A DNA stretch of 64,000 bases from Rufibacter hautae (GTDB taxonomy: Bacteria; Bacteroidota; Bacteroidia; Cytophagales; Hymenobacteraceae): the NCBI RefSeq assembly GCF_008271695.1, contig NZ_VKKY01000001.1, positions 1,668,589-1,732,588 on the forward strand. Reading direction: 5' to 3'. This document shows, one piece after another, positions 34,803 to 41,533 of this stretch (position 1 is its first letter; each line of letters opens with the position of its first letter). The notes below the pieces were generated by a model. That model was given only the letters and a program-made list of their open reading frames with translations. It was not told where the DNA came from and did no database searches. Position numbers and translations under genes: made by a program.

Positions 34803-35744
34803 TTAGTCAAGGTTGGGCAGAACCGCTTCAATATCGGCACGGCGCGGCTCATACTGCGGCGGCAGCAACAGGCTGGAGCCCAGCTGGTCCCAAGGCTCGT
34901 CAATCCCGAAGCCCGGGTTGTCCGTCGCGATCTCAAACAGCACCCCACCCGGCTCGCGGAAGTAGAGCGAGTAGAAGTAGTTGCGGTCAATTTTCTCGGT
35001 GATCTGCAGCCCCAAACCGGCACGTCTTACCTTCTCCTGGAACTGCATGAGGGTTTCCTCATCTTTCACCCGGAAGGCGATGTGGTGGTTGGTGCCGGCC
35101 CCGCCGATGCCACGGGCCTCGTTGGGCAACTCTACCAGGTCAATGATGGCCGCATGCTCCACCGCATCGGTGCTATAGCGGTAACGATTGCCGCTTTTCT
35201 CCTGCAGGGTGTAGCCAAACACATCCGTAAGGACGGCGGCGGTGCCTTTGATGTCGCGCAATGTTAGCGTCACACTGTGGAAACCTTTGGTGGCCACGGC
35301 GGCTTTGATTTCGTCGGTTTCCCAGGCCACGCGGTTGTCAGGGTTTTTAGGGATCACCAACTCCAGCTTGAGGCCATCAGGGTCCAGGAAGGTCAGGTAC
35401 TGCTCCCCGAATTTCTCAGAGGGCTTGTTGTAGATGACGTTGTGCTTCTCAAAACGGTCTATCCAGAAATCGAAGCTACCCTCGGGCACCGAGTAGCCGA
35501 TGTTGGTGGCCATACCGGTGCCGGCGCTGCCGCGGCGGGCTTCTTCGTAGGGGAAGAACGTCAGAATAGTGCCAGCACTGCCGCGCTCATCGCCGTAGTA
35601 CAGGTGGTAGGTGCCCGGATCGTCAAAGTTGACGGTTTTCTTGAGCAGGCGCAGCCCCAACACTTTGGTGTAGAAGTCCACGTTCTTTTTGGCCTTTCCG
35701 GCAATAGCCGTGATATGGTGCAGGCCTAATATTCTGTTTTCCAT
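34803..35744 (-). CDS. Ring-cleaving dioxygenase (VOC family, MhqO-like)
   Basis: A 313-residue two-module VOC protein. The first module starts ILGLHHITAIAGKAKKNVDF with the metal-ligand His. The second (from about residue 150) includes GFHSVTLTLRDIKGTAAVL and GGAGTNHHIAFRVKDEE, and FREPGGVLFEIATDNPGF supplies the Glu. Family members cleave hydroquinone or catechol rings with Fe(II); MhqA/MhqO types belong to quinone-stress regulons. It is 6 bp from pirin, and neighbours are consistent with electrophile detoxification. Confidence 0.9.
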   Translation of the reverse strand: MENRILGLHHITAIAGKAKKNVDFYTKVLGLRLLKKTVNFDDPGTYHLYYGDERGSAGTILTFFPYEEARRGSAGTGMATNIGYSVPEGSFDFWIDRFEKHNVIYNKPSEKFGEQYLTFLDPDGLKLELVIPKNPDNRVAWETDEIKAAVATKGFHSVTLTLRDIKGTAAVLTDVFGYTLQEKSGNRYRYSTDAVEHAAIIDLVELPNEARGIGGAGTNHHIAFRVKDEETLMQFQEKVRRAGLGLQITEKIDRNYFYSLYFREPGGVLFEIATDNPGFGIDEPWDQLGSSLLLPPQYEPRRADIEAVLPNLD

Positions 35745-35750
35745 GATGGC

Positions 35751-36461
35751 TTAGTGATTGATAGGCACCTCTATGAGGAGGAATTTACTATCGGTTGAAA
35801 AGCTGAAATCTAAGGTATCCGTTTCCCAGATGCCCACGGCATCGCGCTGGTTTAGCGTCTGGCCGTTTACCTGGAGCGTACCGCTGATGTTGAAGACGAA
35901 CACGCCTTTGTTCAGCGGCTTGAAGGAATACGTGTACGTCTGCCCTTGTTCAAAGGAGCCCAGGGAGAGCTTCGCGTTCTGGTTTATCCAGCAGTGGGCC
36001 TGGCCTTCCTCGTTGCTCACGATGGTGACCAGCTGGTTCAGGCGCTTTTCCTCTGGGAAGAACCGGCGCTGGTAGCGGGGCGTGATGTTCTGCAACTTGG
36101 GTTCAATCCAGATCTGCAGAAAGTTCACCTCGTCCTGGCCCACGTTGTGTTCCTCGTGGCGCAGGCCGCTGCCGGCGCTCATGATCTGCACCCAGTCTTT
36201 GTGCACCACCTCTTTGTAGCCCAGTGAGTCTATGTGGTTCATGGCCCCCGAGAGCATCACCGAGATAATCTCCATGTTGGCGTGCGGATGGATGCCGAAA
36301 CCGTTCTCAGGCTGCACGTAGTCATCATTGAAGACCCGCAGCAACCCAAAACCCGCCCGCACCGGGTTGTAGTGGCTAGAGAAACTGAAGATGAAATTAC
36401 TCTTCAGCCAGCCCAGGTCTTTGAGGCCTCTGTCTCCGGGATAATATCTTTTGAATTGCAT
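35751..36461 (-). CDS. Pirin-family protein
   Basis: A 236-residue bicupin. The metal site is in FGIHPHANMEIISVMLSG and SGLRHEEHN (His, His, His and Glu ligands). The first domain begins FKRYYPGDRGLKDLGWLKSN. Pirins bind iron, and some, like E. coli YhhW, oxygenate quercetin. Their presence with MhqO-type dioxygenases is common. I chose MQFKRYYPG as the start; an ATG 11 codons upstream lies in non-conserved sequence. Confidence 0.9.
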   Translation of the reverse strand: MQFKRYYPGDRGLKDLGWLKSNFIFSFSSHYNPVRAGFGLLRVFNDDYVQPENGFGIHPHANMEIISVMLSGAMNHIDSLGYKEVVHKDWVQIMSAGSGLRHEEHNVGQDEVNFLQIWIEPKLQNITPRYQRRFFPEEKRLNQLVTIVSNEEGQAHCWINQNAKLSLGSFEQGQTYTYSFKPLNKGVFVFNISGTLQVNGQTLNQRDAVGIWETDTLDFSFSTDSKFLLIEVPINH

Positions 36462-36560
36462 TTTAGGTCGATTTAATGATGTTTGTACGAGCAAAACCCG
36501 AAAAGGACCAGAATCTACTCACCAGAAACCGAAGCCGCAGCCTCGGTCTCCGGTGGCGTC

Positions 36561-37109
36561 TTAGCCTTGTTTCACCAACTGGATCTCGGCCTGCAGTTTG
36601 ATCTCGTCGCTTACCACTACGCTTCCGGCCTCGGTTACGGCGTTCCAGGTTAACCCGAACTCTTTGCGGCTGATTTTACCTGTTACTGTGAAACCGGCTT
36701 TGGTCTGGCCGTAAGGGTCTACCACAATCCCGCCGAACTCCACTTTCACCGTCACTGGTTTGGTGATGCCTCTTATGGTCAAATCGCCGTGCAGTTGGTA
36801 ATCATCGTCGCCTACGTTCTCGTATTTGCTGCCCACAAACCGGATCTCCCCGTGGTTTTCCGCGTCAAAGAAATCAGCTGATTTCAGGTGGGTGTCGCGC
36901 TGCTCGTTGTTGGTGTTGATGGAGTTCACATCGGCGGAGAACACTACGCTGCTGGCGCTGGTGAACTGCTCATCCTCGGTCTCCGCCTCCACGTGGAAGC
37001 TCTGGAAATAGCCGGTCACGGTGGTGATCATCAAGTGTTTCACCTTGAACTGTACTTCTGAGTGCATTGGGTCTACTGCCCATTTGGTAGTTGCGATGGT
37101 AGTTTCCAT
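36561..37109 (-). CDS. YceI-family protein (cytoplasmic form)
   Basis: A 182-residue lipocalin-like protein without signal peptide. Hallmarks are KWAVDPMHSEVQFKVKHLMI at the start, DFFDAENHGEIRFVG in the middle and DLTIRGITKPVTVKVEF. YceI proteins bind isoprenoid quinones or similar lipids in a beta-barrel. As the first gene after the palindromic operator it probably leads the electrophile-stress operon. Confidence 0.92.
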   Translation of the reverse strand: METTIATTKWAVDPMHSEVQFKVKHLMITTVTGYFQSFHVEAETEDEQFTSASSVVFSADVNSINTNNEQRDTHLKSADFFDAENHGEIRFVGSKYENVGDDDYQLHGDLTIRGITKPVTVKVEFGGIVVDPYGQTKAGFTVTGKISRKEFGLTWNAVTEAGSVVVSDEIKLQAEIQLVKQG

Positions 37110-37156
37110 TATCTTACTTTTTGGTTAGTTTAAATTCTCTTTCTGTGTTGATAAAA

Positions 37157-37164
37157 CAAATGTA
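37157..37164 (-). promoter_or_regulatory. Promoter -7 box (TACATTTG) of the YceI-led operon
   Basis: TACATTTG on the minus strand, about 48 bp before the YceI start codon, matches TAnnTTTG. It lies inside the palindromic operator. The upstream -33 element is not obvious. Confidence 0.5.
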
Positions 37165-37192
37165 TATACATTTAATGTACATACATACATTT
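37158..37192. promoter_or_regulatory. Palindromic operator (tandem ATGTA..TACAT sites)
   Basis: A perfect 16-bp palindrome AAATGTATATACATTT is followed directly by AATGTACATACATACATT, an imperfect second site. It overlaps the -7 box, so a repressor bound here would block transcription. MarR/HxlR-type dimers bind such sites. No regulator gene is found beside it. Confidence 0.6.
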
Positions 37193-37193
37193 T

Positions 37194-37476
37194 GACCCAA
37201 AAGTTTCAAAATATTTTCACGAGGTCTGTGCAACATTGAAAGCTGGGTTTATTCAACCAGTGAAGAACGCTCAGAATCAGACTTGCCTACCCTACCGAAA
37301 AACCTTTTTTCGCCAACTCCTCAATGGCAGCACAAAACAAAAATAAGGCAAGTACTATAGGATGTATCTCCACTCCATGTAGCGCCTGCCATGAATTAAG
37401 CCTGATATTGTAAAATTGGCTTCAAAATGAGGTAAGTAGGGTGCCGCAATGCCATGGGGTTATATGAGTGGTTAAG
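37194..37476. other. Intergenic region, nothing further identified
   Basis: Spacer between the operator and the convergent end of the next hydrolase gene; no ORF, hairpin or promoter was recognised. Confidence 0.4.
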
Positions 37477-38376
37477 CTATTGGATGCCCACAATCCAGTT
37501 CTTTAGATCTGCGGCATCGGCAATGTTCCAGGAGTGGAATCCTCTGCCTTTTGTTTGAATAAGCTCAGCCCTTAGATTGCCTATTTTCTTAAGGAACGTA
37601 GAAAGGCCTTCTAAATCCGTGGCGTTTATATCTGCCATCTGTAGTTTTTGGCAGTACTTCTTTCTGACAAATTCCAGATCTGGCTCACAGTATAACCTGA
37701 TTGGAATATCTTTCAGGAGGCGGGCATTTCCCCCATCCTGGGCAGTAGCTGAATAGGCAGAGGAATTTAAGTACGCTGCTGGCTTTGCCTCGGGAGGGCC
37801 TCCTAAGCGTGTGTCAAGGGTGTTCTTCAGACTATGCCCCTCCTTGCTTATCAGGTCAGAACAGTGATAACCTATCTTATTCACGGCCGAGCGATAAATC
37901 CTTTCTAGGTCTAGGGGCGCATCTATCACAAAGACTCCTTTGATTTTCCGGGATGAACCAGATTTGATTAAGTATTCTGCATAGCCTACGGCCACTGCCC
38001 CTCCCGCGGAAAACCCACCGATTACAATAGGTATGTCCTGCAGGTTGTATTTGGCATATTCTGCTTCCAGTATTTGGTCAAGCTTAAACTTTGCATGGTC
38101 ATCTGCAAACAAAGTGTGCTGGAGTTCCGGGAAAATGACCAGATAGCCTTGTTTCTCTAACAGGGCAGGAATTTGGGTCTTCTGGGGTATTTCTTTGGTC
38201 TTTTCGCCAAAACCCTGCAAAAGGACCAGCACGCCTTTCACCTCCTTTTCAGGTTTGGTTGTAAAGTAAGCATCCGCTCCTTTGGCACTGGCAATTTTAA
38301 CTCTCTGTAACCTCTGACCTATACAAGTAACACAGACCAGAAAACTCAAGCCTATAAATAGAGCTACCCTTTTCAT
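37477..38376 (-). CDS. Exported alpha/beta-hydrolase-like protein
   Basis: A 299-residue protein with a signal peptide or lipoprotein-like start (MKRVALFIGLSFLVCVTCIG). The core has LVLLQGFGEKTKEIPQ, the nucleophile elbow IGGFSAGGAVAVGYAEYL (Ser near residue 118) and a late GFHSWNIAD where a His could complete the triad. It resembles an esterase or peptidase of the dienelactone-hydrolase class, but substrate is unknown. Its base composition is lower in GC than its neighbours, which could reflect transfer. Confidence 0.65.
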   Translation of the reverse strand: MKRVALFIGLSFLVCVTCIGQRLQRVKIASAKGADAYFTTKPEKEVKGVLVLLQGFGEKTKEIPQKTQIPALLEKQGYLVIFPELQHTLFADDHAKFKLDQILEAEYAKYNLQDIPIVIGGFSAGGAVAVGYAEYLIKSGSSRKIKGVFVIDAPLDLERIYRSAVNKIGYHCSDLISKEGHSLKNTLDTRLGGPPEAKPAAYLNSSAYSATAQDGGNARLLKDIPIRLYCEPDLEFVRKKYCQKLQMADINATDLEGLSTFLKKIGNLRAELIQTKGRGFHSWNIADAADLKNWIVGIQ

Positions 38377-38481
38377 GCCTATCCTTACAATTGATACAGG
38401 ACTAAGCTACCCGAAATTCTTGGGTTATCTAAAAGCCTGCCCAAGAAATAATTTATGAGGCTTCTCAGGAGCGCCTTATCC

Positions 38482-38937
38482 TTATTTCTGCTGCGGTACA
38501 GACTGCCACAACACGTTCATGACCCACCACTTGCCTTCTTCTTTCACCAGGTGTATGTAGTCAATGCCCCATACCGCCGTGACTTTCGCCGAGGCTGTTT
38601 TGTCGCAAATGTCCAGGATCTGCACTTTCTGCACGGAGTTCTCATTAGCCTGCTTGCCGTTAGCGTTCCAGCGCTTGGCCAAACTCACCAGTGCTTGAAA
38701 AGGCATCTCCAGCTGTTTTGAATAGGTCTGGTTCGCGGCCGAATAGGAAAAGCCGCGCTTCTGCAGCAAAGGATGCACGCTGCGGTAGGCAATGGTGGTG
38801 TCTGCCTTGTAGAAGGCCTGAATGTAGTCTTGGCAGGCAGCGGTGACCCCGGCTCGGTCCTGCTCCGTGGACACACACTGGGCCCAACCAGCCGAGAGAG
38901 AGAACGAAAACAGCAAGGCAGCGAAAAGTTTCTTCAT
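38482..38937 (-). CDS. Exported NTF2-like (putative lumazine-binding type) protein
   Basis: This 151-residue protein has a signal peptide (MKKLFAALLFSFSLSAGWAQ). The mature part follows the NTF2-like/Lumazine_bd_2 pattern: GVTAACQDYIQAFYKADTT, HPLLQKRGF, and the closing DYIHLVKEEGKWWVMNVLW. Such periplasmic proteins are common in Bacteroidota and mostly lack a known role. Confidence 0.75.
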   Translation of the reverse strand: MKKLFAALLFSFSLSAGWAQCVSTEQDRAGVTAACQDYIQAFYKADTTIAYRSVHPLLQKRGFSYSAANQTYSKQLEMPFQALVSLAKRWNANGKQANENSVQKVQILDICDKTASAKVTAVWGIDYIHLVKEEGKWWVMNVLWQSVPQQK

Positions 38938-39101
38938 ATTATAGTTAGGGTTTAGGTTTAGTCAAGACCATGAACAGCCCGCAGCCTATCTGTGGCCGCT
39001 TTCACTACTTTAGACATTCTTCAGGGGAAACTCCCTTAAGCGGATATAAAACTTAGCTGGGCATTGGGCAGCCTGTCACTTGCGGTTCTGGGAAGCGAAG
39101 C

Positions 39102-39138
39102 TGTTTTTGCCCTGTTTCCCAGAAAAGACGCAGAAAAC
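39102..39138. repeat. Intergenic palindrome, family A (degenerate)
   Basis: GTTTTTGCCCTGTTTCCC with GAAAAGACGCAGAAAAC upstream of the enhancer-like sites. Confidence 0.45.
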
Positions 39139-39166
39139 CCCAATGGGCTGCACGCTGGGCGGGGGA

Positions 39167-39205
39167 ATGTTCGGGCATGAACAAAAAGTGTACGCCAGCG
39201 GACAC
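39167..39205. promoter_or_regulatory. Tandem enhancer-like sites upstream of exporter operon
   Basis: The proximal site GTGTACGC-CA-GCGGACAC is symmetric at 14 of 16 positions. A distal, degenerate site TGTTCGGGCATGAACA starts 21 bp earlier. The proximal site lies about 80-95 bp upstream of the predicted sigma-54 start. Both sequence and spacing match the pair near 31.24 kb. Confidence 0.65.
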
Positions 39206-39257
39206 TTTTCAAATTAACAAAATAATAAATCTACTGATTATCAACAGTTTATAAACC

Positions 39258-39273
39258 CGGCACAGCAATTGGG
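39258..39273 (+). promoter_or_regulatory. Sigma-54-like promoter of the HlyD/MacB operon
   Basis: CGGCACAGCAATTGGG keeps GGCAC at -24 and TTG at -12 with exact 10-bp spacing; only the -12 C is G. The start codon lies 28 bp downstream. Confidence 0.55.
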
Positions 39274-39300
39274 AGAGAATAACAAAATTGCCTTAACACC

Positions 39301-40551
39301 ATGGACCGTATCATAGAAAAGAAGCGTTGGACACCCAAGAAGATCGCAGCCTACATAGGAGGCATCCTGCTGATCGCCTTGGCCACCTACCTCATCGCCT
39401 TCGCCGATAACAGCTCTAAACTGAACGTGGAAAGCCAGAAGATCACCATGGCCACTGTGAGCCAGGGTTCTTTCCAAGAGTTTATTCCGGTAGACGGCAC
39501 CGTGCACCCCATCAAAACCATCCTGATTCCGGCGGTGGAAGGCGGCACCGTAGACGAGAAATACCTGGAGGGCGGCAAGCCCGTGAAACAAGGCGATCCC
39601 ATCCTGAAACTCACGAACAACCGCCTGGTGCTGGACTTCATGAACCAGGAAACGCTCATGAATGACCTTATCAACAACCTGCAGAACTCCAAGCTGAGCC
39701 TGCAGCAGAACAAATTCAACCTGCGCCGCCGCCTGGCTACCTTAAACGCCCAGGTAGATGCCGCCAAAGATATCTATGAGCGCAACATTTCTTTGTATGA
39801 GGCCAAGGCCGTGTCACAGCAAGAATTCCTAGGTTTTAAAAGAGAATATGACCGCCTGAAAGCCGAACGGGTCATTGAACTGGAATCGCAGAAGTTTGAG
39901 GAAAGCAACGCCCGCCAGCAGATTGCCCAACTGGAAACCACCATTGCCCGCACCAGCCGCAACCTGCACATGATGGAAGACAACCTCAAGAACCTGTACA
40001 TCAAAGCACCTATCTCAGGGCAGCTTTCCTCTATTCAGGTGGAGTTGGGAACACCGGTGCAGTCGGGCCAGGTAATTGGTCAGATAGATGACCTGAGCGG
40101 CTTCAAAGTGAAAGCCGAGCTGGACCAGCATTACGTGAGCCGCGTCTTTGCCGGGCAGCAAGCATCCTTCACCTACAACGGCCAAAGCTATCCGCTGGAA
40201 ATTGCCCTGGTGTACTCAGAGGTGACCAACGGCCGCTTCCCGATTGACATGAAGTTCATTGGCAAGGTACCGGAGGGCATCCGGCGCGGTCAGACCCTGC
40301 AGATCAGATTGCAGTTGTCAGACCCGGCTCCGGCAGTGTTGCTACCCCGCGGAGGGTTCTACCAGAGTACCGGCGGCGCCTGGGCCTACGTTTTGGATGG
40401 ATCCGGAAAAGTAGCCTCGAAACGCAGCATCCGGTTGGGCCGCCAGAACCCAGAGTACTATGAGGTACTGGAAGGCCTGAAACCCGGCGAGCAAGTGATT
40501 GTCTCCTCCTATGACGCCTTCAACGACAAGGATAAGCTGGAGCTGAAGTAA
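39301..40551 (+). CDS. HlyD-family efflux adaptor (RND/MacA-like periplasmic subunit)
   Basis: A 416-residue adaptor with one N-terminal membrane anchor (about residues 15-35). A lipoyl half-motif occurs before and after a long alpha-hairpin: VDEKYLEGGKPVKQGDPIL and IKAPISGQLSSIQVELGTPV. The hairpin covers about 125-225. Beta-barrel and membrane-proximal domains follow, ending GLKPGEQVIVSSYDAF. It would link the MacB-like ABC permease downstream to an outer-membrane channel. No TolC-type gene lies in the window. Confidence 0.9.
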   Translation: MDRIIEKKRWTPKKIAAYIGGILLIALATYLIAFADNSSKLNVESQKITMATVSQGSFQEFIPVDGTVHPIKTILIPAVEGGTVDEKYLEGGKPVKQGDPILKLTNNRLVLDFMNQETLMNDLINNLQNSKLSLQQNKFNLRRRLATLNAQVDAAKDIYERNISLYEAKAVSQQEFLGFKREYDRLKAERVIELESQKFEESNARQQIAQLETTIARTSRNLHMMEDNLKNLYIKAPISGQLSSIQVELGTPVQSGQVIGQIDDLSGFKVKAELDQHYVSRVFAGQQASFTYNGQSYPLEIALVYSEVTNGRFPIDMKFIGKVPEGIRRGQTLQIRLQLSDPAPAVLLPRGGFYQSTGGAWAYVLDGSGKVASKRSIRLGRQNPEYYEVLEGLKPGEQVIVSSYDAFNDKDKLELK

Positions 40552-40552
40552 G

Positions 40553-40592
40553 CTGTTTTCAAGCCGTTTCGGCCAGAACAGCCTTAAAACAG
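40553..40592. repeat. Intergenic palindrome, family A, after adaptor gene
   Basis: GTTTTCAAGCCGTTTC paired imperfectly with GAACAGCCTTAAAAC, directly after the stop codon within a same-strand operon. Confidence 0.5.
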
Positions 40593-40644
40593 ACTAGTTC
40601 AGCTTCAGTTCTGAATTTTGAGTTCTGAGTTGAACACGCATTCC

Positions 40645-40670
40645 GTCCCCCTTTGAAGGCCCGGGATGAC
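40645..40670 (-). repeat. Dispersed element E, shortened copy
   Basis: GTCCCCCTTTGAAGGCC leading to CGGGATGAC. It forms an inverted pair with the full copy 80 bp downstream. The preceding GAACACGCATTCCGT also occurs near 31.44 kb. Confidence 0.6.
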
Positions 40671-40750
40671 CAAGGCAGTTGAAGAACCAGAAAGCAATAG
40701 CTATAGAATCAATAAAAATGAATCTCGGGAATGCCTGATCTGCAAGAGAA

Positions 40751-40780
40751 GTCATCCCCCTACCCCCTTCAAAGGGGGAC
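40751..40780 (+). repeat. Dispersed element E
   Basis: GTCATCCCCCTACCCCCTTC followed by AAAGGGGGAC. Reverse complement of the 15.5-kb copy apart from a few bases. Confidence 0.65.
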
Positions 40781-40832
40781 AATATGCTCGAGTAGCTAAA
40801 CAATCAACCATAGACAATTAACAACCAACCAT

Positions 40833-41522
40833 ATGTTAAAGACCGTCAACCTTCAAAAGAAATATACCACCGATGAGGTGGAGACTACCGCGTTGGTGAA
40901 TGTGAACCTGAACGTGCGCCAGGGCGAGTTCGTGGCCATCATGGGGCCATCGGGCTGCGGAAAATCCACGCTGCTCAACATCATTGGGTTGCTGGACAAC
41001 CCAACCAGCGGTGAGTTCTTTTTCCTGGAGAAGGAGATCTCTAAGTTCAGTGAGCGCCAGCGCGCGAACCTGCGCAAAGAGCACCTGGGGTTTGTGTTCC
41101 AGAGCTTCAACCTGATTGATGAACTGACGGTGTACGAGAACGTGGAACTGCCTTTGATCTACCTGAAGGTGAGCAACGCCGAGCGCAAACAGCGCGTGGA
41201 GCAGGTGCTGGAGCAGATGCAGATCGCGCACCGCCGCAACCACTTCCCGCAGCAACTCTCGGGCGGTCAGCAGCAACGGGTGGCCATTGCCCGCGCCGTG
41301 GTGTCTAAACCTAAATTGCTTCTAGCGGATGAGCCCACCGGTAACCTGGACTCGGCCCACGGCCAGGAAGTGATGCAACTCCTGAGCAGCCTTAACGAGC
41401 AAGGCACCACCATTGTGATGGTAACCCACTCCCCCACCGATGCCGACTACGCCCACCGCATTGTGAATCTGTTTGACGGTCAGATCATCTCTGAGAATGT
41501 GAAAGAGCTCGCCATTCTGTAA
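40833..41522 (+). CDS. ABC transporter ATPase (MacB/LolD type)
   Basis: A 229-residue stand-alone ATPase. Walker A is GPSGCGKST, the signature LSGGQQQR and Walker B LLLADEPTGNLDS, with the His switch in MVTHSPTDADYA. The LADEPTGNLDS motif is characteristic of the MacB/LolD/FtsE group, which power mechanotransmission permeases. It is 11 bp from the FtsX-type permease gene, with which it should form the transporter. Confidence 0.93.
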   Translation: MLKTVNLQKKYTTDEVETTALVNVNLNVRQGEFVAIMGPSGCGKSTLLNIIGLLDNPTSGEFFFLEKEISKFSERQRANLRKEHLGFVFQSFNLIDELTVYENVELPLIYLKVSNAERKQRVEQVLEQMQIAHRRNHFPQQLSGGQQQRVAIARAVVSKPKLLLADEPTGNLDSAHGQEVMQLLSSLNEQGTTIVMVTHSPTDADYAHRIVNLFDGQIISENVKELAIL

Positions 41523-41533
41523 GCCCAGAAGCC

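Larger units (their letters stand above)
38938..39300. other. Regulatory region upstream of exporter operon
   Basis: Gene-free, with a family A palindrome, two enhancer-like sites and a sigma-54-like promoter in that order, listed separately. Nothing else coding is visible. Confidence 0.6.
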
